Positions 29,801 through 44,107 of a DNA stretch of 64,000 nt are shown one piece after another. The stretch is from the NCBI GenBank assembly GCA_018806985.1, contig JADANN010000433.1, positions 744,001-808,000 on the forward strand. Direction: 5' to 3'. Under the pieces are notes generated by a model, which was given only the letters and a program-made list of their open reading frames with translations, was not told the origin of the DNA and searched no databases. The position numbers were made by a program, and so were the translations under genes. Each line of letters opens with the position of its first letter. Position 1 is the stretch's first letter. This stretch comes from Angiostrongylus vasorum. Its lineage: Eukaryota; Nematoda; Chromadorea; Rhabditida; Metastrongylidae.

Positions 29801-32800
29801 TTGAACGACTGGTAATCGTATAATGAAGTTCGGCTTTTCTTTTGCACTTAACCTTTTAGTCCTCTAAAATGTTTCCTTACTTTGTTGTGCCGGCCGTTAG
29901 TTTTCTTGTTGTCAATAACTTCCATCGTTGGGTGTATTAGGGCGACGACAAACTAGGAAGCTGTTCGCACTAGTCTCTCCATTGGCCATAATTTTCTTCG
30001 GCTTGCACACAGCTGAGGCACCTGGATAACCTTTTTTTTTCGTTGAAATCTTGTTAGCAACTATAGATTTGGGCCACTAAGTTTTCTAGAGTGATTTGAA
30101 AGAATTTACGGAAGGCTTGACTGTGACGGTTGAAGACTCAACTCTTCATAATGGTTTGAAGTTCTTCGCAAAATTAAACCACCGTTGGTGGTCTACCAAC
30201 GCTAACACTAATTAAGAAATTCATAGAAGACGTAGTCTAACAGTCACCAAGAAATTTCGCTTTTTGACTTGCACTTTTATAGTGTAAAAAATGTCAGGAT
30301 AGATATAACCTTGAAGCTTGACGAAGATTTAATCGTTGAATCTTGACGATCTTAATCTTCTCTGTAACAGATGTTGTGTTTTACAGTAGCACTTTGTGCT
30401 CTAAGACTGACATATTGGACAACTGCTTCACCCTCCTTTACGCAAACACAGAAACACAAATGCTTGCTAATTCTTTCCCCACCATATCGGAAGCGTGATT
30501 TTACTTATGTCTCCTTTCTCCCATAGGCTTTTAGTGTAAAAGTGGAATATACTTTCGTTCCTTACAATATAAGTGAAACTGCTTAGCTGTTGTGTTTTTT
30601 TCTGTGCACTATTTTCACAATAACTTCACTGTAAGCTCTTTCGAAAGTAATGCTGCTTTTCATTGTGCTGCTGTAGAATCGAATGTATTTAAGTCAATGT
30701 GCCAGGCTAAAATTTTTGGAAAGTCTCATTTACTAATAGCATCGCTCCAGCATGAAGTTTTATCTCTTCGGAATAGCTGGATTTTCGTAACAGTTATCAA
30801 CAAGACAACATACTAGACTGTTCACCTTTCGGCTACCGTAATCCGTTCTCTGGACGGCGGTTCTACTGAACATCTGCCGTACTCCTTAAAGTACATGGAG
30901 TAATACAGTAAACTCAGCTGTTCGGTTATTTTACCAAATGAGCGTAGTTCTGTCCAAGGAGCAAAGGAGAACTTGCAGTCAGAATTTTTTTCATATCTTA
31001 TTGTCTTCTGACTGCACATTATCTGATTTTACAGCGCAAGCGCCGACCTTATGTTTAAAATTATTGTTTGAGTAGTTCCTTAACACTTTGTTCTGTCTAT
31101 AAAATCTGCAGAGCAATGTGGCATGCTTATGGCTATGAATGGAATAGCAGCAATACGAGCAGCTCAGAAAATTTTCTAGCGTGCTTTTCCGTTAACTGAA
31201 CGCTTGAAGATAAGTGAATGTGATTTTCACAAGCACTATAATTTTTACTAAATGAGATTACTTTGAGAGTAAATGAGATTCTTTACCTACCCATAGTCGT
31301 GGACAGTTGAAGTATATCGATAGGTGATTGCATGCACCTTGCTTTATTTTCATCTGCATAGGTTTTTACTCTTGCACTATAAGTCCAACAGTTTTTTATA
31401 GTCGTAAGACAGATTTTTCAGGAAAGCAGTAACGGGATAAAGCTGATGGTATGTATTTTCTTAGAACGTAGCTGTACATGCTAATATAAGCTTGATGAAC
31501 ATACGTAGCCATCAGTTTTATAATGATATATGTTCTCAGCCGACCAGCGTCTGAGCTCTTTGGTGGGTTGAAAGGTGAGTTAAAAAAAAATGTGGTTTTT
31601 TCCTCCACTACGTTAAATCATCGGTCATCTGCAGTCAATTACCATGACGCTAGCTTAGCAATCAAATTTTATGCGTTTTCATCGTGCTCTATTAGCACAA
31701 AGAGCTTCTAAGTATGGAAACAAGCGTTGAATACTATTAATATGCATCGACTTCCATCCTCACTGAGATGTTAAGTGATATCGAGAGCAGTTTCCCAGGA
31801 ATCTCAATATAGCATTGCTAAGACGTCCCAAAGTCTTCATCACATCCGTTGCCGCCTCTTGTGTATTGACGGGAATGTTTGTTATCCTGCGACTAGGATT
31901 CTTCTAGCCTCACAAGCGATGCCAACGATTACACGCAAGCGAAGTAGCAGCAATCCGAATACCGTAGGTTATAAGTTAACAGAAGTTAACAGTGTAGTGT
32001 TTGAAACCAAGGTACTAGTTTATTTTAATTTCATGTGGTGTTCCACGCCACTCGATTCGACTCGAAAGCGATTCTGAAGGCTCACGTGTCGAAAAGTATA
32101 GCTGTTGTGAATATCTGATTCGAATCTTTGCCGTCCCTTTGGAAAATAAATTACAACCTATGTGTCTTCTATGGTTAGGGTCTCTGACGGTTTTCTTATG
32201 ACAAACTGATTGACGTCATGACCAAATTGGTTTTAAATTTCCTTGAAGTTTAAAAACTATTTGAGAATGGTCCCATAGTAAAGTGGTTCTAGTTTACGGG
32301 ACTAATTTCTTATCCATATTCCTTAGAGAACGCTTTTATGAGTTGGGAAATGAAAGCGATAGGATTCTTATTGGGCCGAATAAACGGAACGGCCTTATTT
32401 CAGCAAAGATAGCACAATGATGGCATAGCTTCACTAACATTCTGCGATCGGAGCAAAGAAATGGGCATATATTGCCTTATATGGTTAATTTTCTTCTTTT
32501 GTTCTATATAGTACGCCGTGAAATCAAGTATTTTTAGTGATTTGACGGTTGGCTACTGAAGAACTTCGATTTTTCAGAAAGCGACCAACCCTACTCTTTG
32601 CTTTTCGTCGTTCTGGTTATCTAAACAACATTCATCACTCTTTGTGAACTTGTGCCCCACATTTCAAGTTAAATTGCTGTTTAAAATCTAAGGAGCTTTT
32701 TTTTTGTCTCCGCTCTATTTACGAGATGGTCTACGGTTAAGATATTCCTGCCGAGTGCATGTATTATCAGCGACCGATAAACTAAAAGAAGAACGGCAAA

Positions 32801-35800
32801 AGCGCTTACTTTGTTTTCTTTTTAACCAAAAAAAAGAAATCTAGTCAATCTTATAGATATGATTAGTCTCAGCAGATAAGATTTCTTTTTGCAGTCCATG
32901 TAGGTATTGTATGTTAATCTGTTTTGTGGGCCAACTAAATTAGCGTCGTTTTCGTCGTTTATTTGGCTAATTTCATCATTTTATAGTTCTTTTATTTTCA
33001 ATGATAGACGAGTTGAAGAAAAAAAAGAAAGAAAACGCCTGGTGTGATTTTTTTCTTCTTCAGGGGGTTTTTTTTTGTTCACGGAAAGAAAAGTGAAATC
33101 GCAGAGGTACTTTGAAGCCGAGGCTTGCTTCTCAATAATAGCTCGTAGTTTTTCACTTTTTATGTGTATTGGGATACAAAAAAATAACCTGTTGTATTGG
33201 TAAAAAATCTATGGATTCTAATGGTTTTGGTGTCAAAATAGCGTAATAATGTTTGCTATGAGATGAAATAGATTTTCTTTAATTTGACAACTTTGTTTCA
33301 TTTCCGAGGATGTATGGATGAAAGTCAATTCAATATAATCGGATTCTATGTGTTAGCTACTCAATATTTGAAAATTTATTAAGAAGTCTTATTAAATTGG
33401 AGCCCCAAGAATCTGCTCAATTCCCGAAAATTACGCTCTGCTTCTTATACAAATTTTATTCAAGAGATACTGATTGGTTTCATGTAATACTTGAAATTCT
33501 GTTTTTTTCAAGGACAGCTGACTAGCAGTGACCAATTCAATCGGGAGTGCTTGCTGAGCAGCACTGTATTTTCTAGCATGTAATGGAATGAGTCTTTTTT
33601 TTCTGTGCTTTATTGCTACTATATTGCTTTTCCTTTAAATTATTGAAACCACAAAGTGCACATTTAAGGAGTGATATACAAGCGATAACTCATTTCCCTC
33701 ATGTAGCGCATGTTCGAGCAATTTTTCATTCGTTTTCATTTTCTTAAAACTGTCATGCATTGGTGGAAATGGCTGGAGTCGAGTGTCGGCATGGACGCGA
33801 CTTAGAAATTTATCATTTCCTCTTCCTGTCTTTCTGCAGGATTCCCGAGATATCCATAAATAATTGCTGTCCATTGTGGATGGGAGAGTGGTATTCTGCT
33901 CTTCGTCTCCTATTGATATTAAAGTTTTTCTCGTGTGTCGACATGAATTCTTTATTGATGACTTCTACCCTCGAATCACTGGTGCTAAGAATGTTCTGAG
34001 TGCTAAATATAGTTCAGTGTTTTCAGAAATCTTTCTTATCGTTATTATTTTTGTTCTGCGATTTCATTTTCCAATACACAACTCAATGTTTCGGCATTTC
34101 GAAATCATGTGTTAAGGAAATCCGACGAACTCATTGGCTGAGCACTAACACTTTAAAGGTGTGGGAAACATAATATGTCAGGAAAAGTGAGAATTTCTTA
34201 CATAAAAGTTTCTATTGTGCGGTACATAGTTATGTGTTCACTGAAAGAAAAACGAAAATCTCGTTTGAATTATATATTTTTAGTGGTTTGCTATTGAATA
34301 TCAATGAACTGCAACAGGAGTTTCACTCCTTGAAATGAATGGTTCAATTTTCCTTTTTTGTTCTTGTTTTGAAGCCCTAACTACGAGTAAACCAATCCAT
34401 AGGCAATTTTATTCCTAATGAGCTATCTGTAGATACTTTCTCACGAAAACCTGTCATGGTAAACACGAAATTGTCTGAGATGTCAGTCACTCTCCACATG
34501 TGTTTACGAAAAGAAGTTAGACATTTTGAATGAAATTAGAAATACAATTTTTTTTCCCGTCAGTAATACCACATCATTCATCTTGTTGCTGAACAATTCC
34601 TGTTTGTGATTTCTGGAACAGTCCTTATGTTACAACTGAGCATGGTAAGTGGTAACGCATTAGCTTCATTCCTAAATATATCTTCTTTTTCCATAGATTT
34701 CATTAGACTGGTTGTGTTTTTATGGAAAACGTTCTCTTCTGCAGATAAGCCGACAGCGTGTTTTTTTGATCGCCTAGACGGGATGCTAATTATTGGGGAT
34801 GATACAAGGATAATGACGTATTTTGTACTTTGAAATGTTAGAATTCGACTGAAACAGAACTTTATTAGTCAGAATAATAATGATTAGTCTCTAAGCATTT
34901 TTTTTGCAATTCAAATCAATTGTAGTCGCATAGGAATCCCGATGTTTTACATATGAAGAAATCTTCGAAGATGTTTTCTGTGATGCTCCAAATGGTTGTC
35001 GAAGTGCGTAAAAATTGATAAGCTTTAGGCTAACGAGAGATCGAGGAACGCCACTAGCCGAGACAATGTTTTATAGCTCTATTCATTCAACTTCTGCAGC
35101 GACAACGTTCGGTTACGCTTTGTCGTTCAATGGAATTGCGCCTTTCCTGTCTACCGATTCTGGAATTCTGCGCTGGAATTTCCGATGAGCGTTTCATCAA
35201 GTTTGTGACAATTCCCTATTACGATGGTTTCACCAGAATTCAGCATGTTCTGCTGAATTAATCCGGCTGCAGATTAACAAACAATAGTATAACTATCTTC
35301 TAGTGAAAATTCAACATTAGGAAGTAATTAAGAGCTTCATCTCTGGCTAACAATGGCGCTTAGCGTCGTTCATTATCGTGTAAGATCCAGTTTTCATCAC
35401 CATCCGTTTTTGGTTAAATTAAGAAGCAGAATAGACTTCACAACGGCAATTTCGCTGCTATTTATTAAGTTTGTGCGACATGCATTTGGCAAACTTTTTA
35501 ACCTTTTCAATACTCTCAAACAACGAACAATTCTTGGTCGACTGGTGTTGAGGTTCCATGCTACCATACATGTGGCCTTGAGTGGTTAGCCTTCAACTCA
35601 AACCTTCGGACACTGGTGGTCAACTGTTGCCTGTGACTTTCCTCATTATTGTCACCCATATCTCCTCCATGAAGCTGTTTGAACTATACCACTGAATCAC
35701 TGCATGTTCAGACAGAAGCTTTTCACCGACCCACATTTTGATGACATTTCGAGTAGCTTCCACTACACTATGTCGAAATTTGAACTCGTAGAGAAGAACA

Positions 35801-37550
35801 GTACGAGCTTCTTGCTTTGATGAGATCATTATAATCAGCTTAAAATCATCACAAATGAGAAAATTATTGCAGTGCTAACATAGTTAAACAACTGTCAAAA
35901 AGATCAACAAACTTCAGTATGAAATACAGTAATCTCTCCCTATAATCTACTAAGTTGTGATGAATGGCTCTAGCAGGGGGAACGTCATGAATTATGTTTT
36001 CACAGAGTGAAGTTGTCAAGTAAGTAAAGTTTTTGACGCAGATGTTACCATAAATCATTTAAAGCTCGCGAACGATTGTCTGCCATCACAGCGATTATCC
36101 CATTGTGTGAATAAAAGCGACAACAACATGATGTTGTAGATGTTGTTAAAAATAGCAAACTATCACAAATTCAATGAAGTTTATCACAAGTCCTTGTTTA
36201 GGATCGAATAATAGGACAACTTTTACAGTCACTGTTAAAAAGATTAGCATTGTATTTGGTTCCGGTTCGGTTAACGAATGCACCATTCACGATCTAATGA
36301 ACTGGGTAGCAAATTCATGGAACTTTTAAGAATTTATCCCAGAAAAAAATGCCTTTAAAAACTTACGAAATTAAGGGGTTCAATAGCCTGGAAGAAGTAT
36401 GGCGAGAAATTTAATCAGAAAGTAGGTGAGTGCATTGTGAAACAAAAAACATTCCTGTTTTAATAACCCAAGGAGAACTCTCTATGAAGTATGAACTCTT
36501 CTGAAATATATTCATTAAGTATTTATAAAATCTGAGTTTTAATACCGACCAGCTTCGAATGAAATACATTAATTCCCTACTTACTTGGGTGATCCATCTT
36601 TAATTGGTCTCCAGGAAAATTTTAATTGAATTGTGTCGTGTTTTAGCGCCTGAGTAGGTTTTTATTTATTTTTCCTATCCCATGTGTTCCCATCAGACTT
36701 TGATAGAACTGGTTTCCAACCTTTGATCGGAGAAATGTTTGCCGTCTTGCGATTAGATTTCTTCCAGGAGCGCAAAGAGCGAATCCTGCCATAAGTTTGT
36801 TCTCAGCTTGCGTACCTGACGGAAACATCCGGACCTCTTTCTACCATGTTTGATCCTACTATGGGCTTTCTTACGTCAGGAAGCCTATGTAAATGGGTGA
36901 TTTTGGTGTGAGGTTCTTCATCTATGATTATTCTAAAAATAGAGTTTACAGGAATTGAAAGGATGCTCGCATTCAGACTATTTTGTGTCCTAATACGTTA
37001 TCAATATTGGATTATATGAAACAAGGGCTGTTTTTCGTTATAGTGATCGTTTGTAAAATGGCAAAGAATGGAGCGGGTTGAGTGAACAAATATTTTATGT
37101 ATTGTCATGCGTTTACTCATTGTTGTTGTGACATTAATATTTCCATCTATATTGCTGTATACTACATGCAACCTTTTTGATAGGCTCAAGCGAAGTTTCT
37201 GGATTTATTTTTCATTCCGGCGAACTTGAGAACAAAATAAAGCAAAACAAAAAGGAAGAATTCTGATAACTCTACTTTTTTTTTGCTCTGACAGTGATTA
37301 TTCGGTTGGATGTTTCTTTGTTCTTTTCGTCTTATTAAGCATTTGTTGTGTTACGAACTTTCTGTTCGACTACATGTGCATTTGCAGTCACGAATGCCGT
37401 TCGCTGGCTGTTCCATGTGACTTCCTGTCGTCATACATTCATTAGGGCTCTATTCATTGAAGTGAGCAGGCTATATAATGATTCCGAACCGCTTGCTTCA
37501 GTTTCCAGTTAGGATTGTTATCAGTGCATAACACTGTATACATACATAAA

Positions 37551-37606
<56 letters not shown>

Positions 37607-37637
37607 GTGGATAGGCAGCTAGATAGATTGACTGAAG

Positions 37638-37680
<43 letters not shown>

Positions 37681-37702
37681 GGATAGATAGATAGATAGAT
37701 AG

Positions 37703-37770
<68 letters not shown>

Positions 37771-40700
37771 CAGATAGATATAGATATAGATATAGATATA
37801 TGATCTTAGACCCTCCATTTTCATATTTAGATTGTCCATTATTACATAAATAATAAAAGTTTGTTCTCTCGAAAACTGAAAATGTTCAGAAGCGTAGTCA
37901 TCCCTTTCATATACCCATCTCTTATTCCCTATCTCCTTATGTGCTTACCAGTATATCGTCATCATTTCTCTTTTTGTGACCTTTCAAGCAAAAACTATTT
38001 GTATCTACTAGGTTCTTGTTACAGTTTTCTAATTACTTAACGTTTTTACTAACCTTTAAAGTGAACATCTCGAAATTATAGAATTTCTGACATCAGCTGT
38101 TTCAGAGATATTGTTTATTTCTGGGTAATGTGCTTTGTATTTTAGCTTTCAGCGCAGTGCATGAGTGGAACTCACTGTGGTTCCACTGTGGTCATATAAA
38201 ATTATTCATTCCTCATATTTTCAAGATTTTTTTTGGGATAGATTATCACCATATCACGTTCGTATTGATTTTTGACAACTTTGCATTTAGGTTTCGTAAC
38301 ACGTTTTGGAAATGCTAGAAGAAATTGTTGTTGACAAGAGTTTTAATATTTGAACACTATGTGTGCAATGTGAAGGGAACGTGTGGCGCAGTGGTCGGAG
38401 GCGCACTGCAACACACACATGGAGTTGATCTCCGCGCCCATGGTCCACCAAGCCTTCCATTCCTCCAGGGTTGGCAGATTGGTACCAGACTTGTCTGGGA
38501 GGATAGCAGCACTGGATCGATGCAATGGTAGACCACCGCGAGTCATTGTAAAGGCCAGATATGCATTCAATCACCTCCAAACGACGATTAATGAAGTCGA
38601 ATCCATGGCATATCCCTCAGAAGTTGGTCAACGCCGAGAGCTTGAGCCTTTATTTTTTTACGTATGCAATGTTTAGTCTATTAAATGGCTTAGTTCTACT
38701 AGTTTGTCTGTATTAGTTTAGTTACGGAGAAGGTAAAATAGAGGGGAAAAAAAGATAAAAAACTAGGATAAAAGACCAAAAATTAGGATAAAAAGTACAT
38801 AAAAGTGAAAAGTGCAAATAGAAAGGTAAAAAAATGTGGAAAATAAAAAAACAAAAAGTAAAATTAACTCAGTGGTTAATCCAACTAAGGTCATTCCTTG
38901 TATATATTTCTTTCGGAATCAGCAGCTGTTCACTTTGATTCATCTTCTGCGCAGTCAGTCACACAAGTAAGGTCTCTCGCGTCCGACGTTAGATACTCAC
39001 CTAACGATGAATGAGGAAGGTGCAGCTGTAAATGAACGAGCTAGGGCGTGATTTCCATCATAGAGGTTTCGATGTGGATCGGGAACATGCTATCATTCAT
39101 TCTTTCGTCTTGGAGCACCTCTGTTATCGTTTCCGGTGATGTTATTGCTGTGTCTACTTGAGAGTGGTTATTTTCTCCAAAGTCTTACATGTCACTTTTC
39201 GTTGATTCAACAAGCGAAGTATTGGTTGCTTTATTAGGTCTGATATCGCAGGTGCTTAGATTGTTCATAGATACTATCAGCACCGCATATCTTGTTCAGA
39301 ATCCAAATCCACACTCTCCCAATTATCTCGCGCTAATCTTCTCATAAACTTCTGTGATTGTGTGAATGAATGAAGCCATGACAGGAGTGAATGCCTAGAA
39401 TATTGGAATGTGAATTGCGAATCTCTCTGCATAGAAGTTTTATTCATTGATGATTTTTTTTTGCTGTTAAATATCTATAATGACACAATCCCGAGAGAAT
39501 GACAGAATTTTCTTTAGTTCTGAGGCTTAGGTTATTCATTGTTCCATTGTGAGTTGCGGCCAATTTTGTGTCTCGTGTCCCACTTGTTCGCTTATGGTAA
39601 ACGACAAGTGGCGTTACATAGCACAGAACTTTACGCTTCATTAGTTTTACGTTGAACTTAACACATCCCTAACTCATGACCGGATCAACTCAGAAAAGTC
39701 TTTCTTTCAATTTTATGATTATTGAATAGTAAAATCACTCATATGATGAAATTTTTCATAGGATTTCCAAGTACTAAGCTACTTGGTGAAGTCATATTTT
39801 TTGGCAGTTCTGCTTAAATTTCTATGGTTAACTTGACATTGTTGAAAATCGATTGCGATTGTACATCGGGGAAAGTGAGAAGAACGCTTGCCATTAATTA
39901 AGTGTTCTTAATTTTTGTCGAAATGCCACACAAACCACGGGACCACAAAAAATACCCCAATGTATCGCTTTTCAAATTGGTGAGGGATTAATGTAGGACA
40001 GCGAACTGAAACGCTACAGTACCTATTCTGCTACGAATCAGTTAAGTCGACCTTCGTTGCTCGGCCAGCCAACTGAAGCGTGCCTTCCCTTTGGGATTTC
40101 TCGAATGCTAGCAAACTGGGATTTTTAGTGATGAAACACTTGCTCTTTCTATGCGTCTTTAAAATGAGTTAGTTTCAAAAAACGAAACTGCCCTCAATCC
40201 ATCGTAATTACTTTACTGTACATTCTTGGCGTTTTAACTAATAAATGGAGTCGATAGGAAATAGTCGAATGCTTAACTGCTATTCACTTTTTTAGTGGAA
40301 AATGTAGTTAGTTATTGTGCTCGAGGTTTCAGAGGAATGTTCCACTGGATGCTGGAAGAAATTGTGTCCTTAAATTTTGTAGTAATATTTCTTTAGAATG
40401 CCTTCTGTCGATTTTAGCCTCCTCTTGAGAATTTCATGAAGCGGTTTTTGTCTCATCCTTTATTGCTATCAAAGTGCGACAATATGGAAGGACCACGTCA
40501 AGAATAATATTCCTTATGAAGAATTATATGCTTTGAAAATCATAAAAAAAGGGTATTTTTATCTCTGCCGTGAAAATTGTTGTACTCAGGAAATAAAAAA
40601 GTAAACATTGTGATTTCGGCTACAGCCTCAGCTTATTTTTTTTTACTTTTTATTTCATTTTATTTGACCCGTCTTCACGTCTACTGTGCGGATCCCAGCA

Positions 40701-43700
40701 CTTCTCATATTAAATTCGTATCGTCGCACCCATTGCCCACAAGGATCTTCCAACTTTTACGCAGACTGGAGCGGCCTAAATTGGATTGCAGAAATTGATT
40801 TTTTCCCAGACAAGTCCGGTATCAATCTCCTGACCCCGGAGGGATGAGAGGGATTTGTTGGCCCGGAGTGGAATCGAATTAGCACCTTGTTCCTGATGAC
40901 GGTCATCACTACCAGTGTGCTATCCGCCCCCCTAGCCTCAGCTTAACTGACGTTTAGTGCTAATGTGGGCTCCCCAGATGAATCCTGTTGACGAGTGATT
41001 GCTGGTGGCAGTGGTACATAGAAAACTAGCTGAGAGAAACGCAGAGCCAATGATCTCCGTTGCGCAATGTGTAATGCACGAGCCCCGGTAAGGGAAATCG
41101 TGGCTCGATCTGGCCCGGGGGTCCAAATTTTGGGAATATCTCAGCATCATTTGTTGATTTCGCATGACACGCTACCGTGAAAATTGTCGTAGGCAGCAAA
41201 TAAAAAAGTAAACATTGTTATTTCTGCGTATTTGTTTATGTAGTCTTCATATTTTTAGTGTTAGCGAAGTCCGATTGTCTGTATAAGTTCTCAATTGCTG
41301 TTCTCACTAAATTGAACAACTTTTATATATTTGCTTAAGGATGGTTAAGAATATATTGACATCGAGGACACTTGCTCTCTATTGCGTGTAATTTGAGTGC
41401 TACTTATTTTTGCTCAGCTAGTGCTGAACCGAAAACTCATATTTAGCAAAAAAGACTCGAAGGATTCCGCTGAAAAGGAATCTCTTCGAATTTTTCATTT
41501 TCATAAAGATTTCGCCGTATACATTTCTCCTGTAAAAATTAAGTAGTGTATTACAAATGTTTATTTGTGTGGCTTATAGAAGTGCTTTTTCTAACATTCT
41601 TTCTTGAATGCTTCGTATCATTGAATCAGTTGTTACGTAACTTGGTGATTACCGTTACATCAGTATTTATTCAGTTTATTTGGCAAATTTCCTTCTTGAT
41701 GTTAGTTATTTCTAAAGAGTTCTGAGAGGAACTGACTATACATTGGATGCACGAGAGTTCTATCGCTTTCTTTTCTTTTCATATCGCTATACCTTTTGGA
41801 AATGTATAAATATTTGCGTATCCCTGAAAATCTCCCAACGGTTTACCGCTTCATCGTGGCTGGGAGGTGTTCCTGGGTGTCGGACTGCGATGTACAGCGG
41901 GGGATTCATCCCCTGGCAGAGTCTCCCACGCTGAGGAGTCGGGCGTTTCCATCAGGAAGCCTAGCTAAAAAGTAAATCGATACCGTAATGCACCATCGTC
42001 CTGAGATCAAAGTCGCATGGTGACAAATCTCCCTCTGATCCACAAGGACTGCGACTGCCTGTGATGGTGAAGACCTGGAGCAGACTTTGCCCAGGCTGAC
42101 CTCGGGATTCCAGAGAACCACAATGGCTAAACCAGAATCTCCGAAAAATGGGAATTATGCTGGGGCTTGCACAACCAGTGAGGACGGGCCATTCAAGTAT
42201 TCAAGTAAATAAGGAAGTATCTTTGAAATCTCATACCTTCCTATCTTTCCTATATTTTATCTTTAATATTTGCATATCTTATCTTTTTTATGATATCATA
42301 AATCTCTTTTTAAAGGGCCTCATGTTAGCTTAACAATCCAAGAAAGTATTGGTTATGAATGTTGAGGTCAAATTACGGTCGTCTTGAGAAACAAATATTT
42401 GCATTGTTCATATTGGTGTTTTTCTATGCACATGGAATGTAGCGGAAGTGATTAGAGAGGTGTTTTCTGTAATGCACACATGGAAAATCGATCTTATATC
42501 TCCAGTAAACCAAGCATTGCATCCTTCTGTGGTCAGAAAGTAGACTCCGGATTTTTTCTGAGTGATTAAAAACACTATTTTCATAACTTTCATAATGCTG
42601 AGATATTTGCAAAATTCCGGACCGTAGGTGGCTGCGGTGGGGAACGAACGCCGTATTATCCTTTCCGGGGAGTAACGCGTTCACCACCACACCATGCGGG
42701 TCCTTCGTTTCGCTTGTCTCTCAGCTAGTTCTATCGATCACAACCATCAGCAATCACCCGTCAACGGGATTGATCTGGGAGCCCAAATCGGGATTGAACC
42801 CAGTAAAGCTGAGGCTATAGTTATAATCACAATCTTAACCTTTTTATTTACTGCCTGTTCATTTTAATGGCAGGGTAGGTTGACAGTTATATTTCGCAGC
42901 CTACCCTCCCATTAAAAAACAATAGGCAGTAAATAAAAAGGTTAAGACTAATTTCATACTTCAAAACCAATATTCCTTTAACCTCGACAGGACTACTCAA
43001 TATCTATTTTGTTTTTTCTGTTGATAAGCTAACACGAGGTTGATAAGAAGCATTTTCGGCTGGTTTATTTTAATTTGCTACACCGGTAACCCTCCGATTG
43101 TCATCCTTTAGGCCAAATATGCTTTCACTTGCCTCTACGACGCTTATGATGGAGTCGAATGCGACGTCCCCTCTTCCTTCCTCCCTCTAAGGGATTTGTC
43201 AAAACTCAACATTTCATCTTTCGTCCTTTTAAATCTCATAAACCGTTGCACCCTTCTCAAATAAAGTGAGCCAAATTCCCGATATTGGCTATTAGTCAAT
43301 GTAGTGAGTGAGGGGGTGGAACCTTTGAAATCATTTAATATATCCAACTAAATAAATTCACTCATTATTCACTCAAAACATGTTTATGGTTGGATTGCTG
43401 AACACTTGTCCTTTATCTCGCATAACACCCCCTTTCAAATAATCCGTAAACTTTTATGTGCTATCCTCTGTATTTATTTAGGACAAATATTGCAGTTTTA
43501 TGAGGAAATGGTCGTAGTTGCTCTGACATTTCTTACTTTGTAAGGTTACAACTGCTGTAAGTTTATTAGCGTAGATGCTTTTTTAAACATAGGTGGTGGC
43601 TCGTCATACTACTGTTAATAATTTTTTTTCCGAACGTTAAGGCTTTGCAGTATTATTTGTATATCATAAGGTTTTTCTAGGGTCTGCACTATTGATGTGG

Positions 43701-44066
43701 CGCACATTTAGTTTTTACATGCGGGATTTTTCTTGAATATATGTTGGTAATTATTATTTCTTATTTATTACACGACCCGTTTTTCACATCTGCTGTGCGG
43801 ATCCCAGCGCTTTATGCATTCGATTCCTTTACCTCGCATTCATCGTTCACAAAGGTCTTCGAACATTCGCATGTTTTTTAGCTGCCACTTGAAGATTTCC
43901 TATTCCTTTATGAATGTCCTAGAATGTTGGTCGAGTCGATTCTCCTTGTAATCTTCGAGATATCCGAGCCCATTCCCACGTAGGCTGGAGTCGGGAAAGC
44001 GTTGGGAAGGGGTCGAACCAGCACCTCGCATACTGATAGACTGTATTGATAATTTATATTGTAAGC

Positions 44067-44107
<41 letters not shown>

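Noticed and set aside
35353..35589. 78-codon plus-strand frame
   Set aside because: It is antisense to the mariner transposase relic at 35335-35829.
37627..37800. Repeat array considered as CRISPR or satellite
   Set aside because: It is a simple GATA tetranucleotide repeat without spacers; the genome is eukaryotic.
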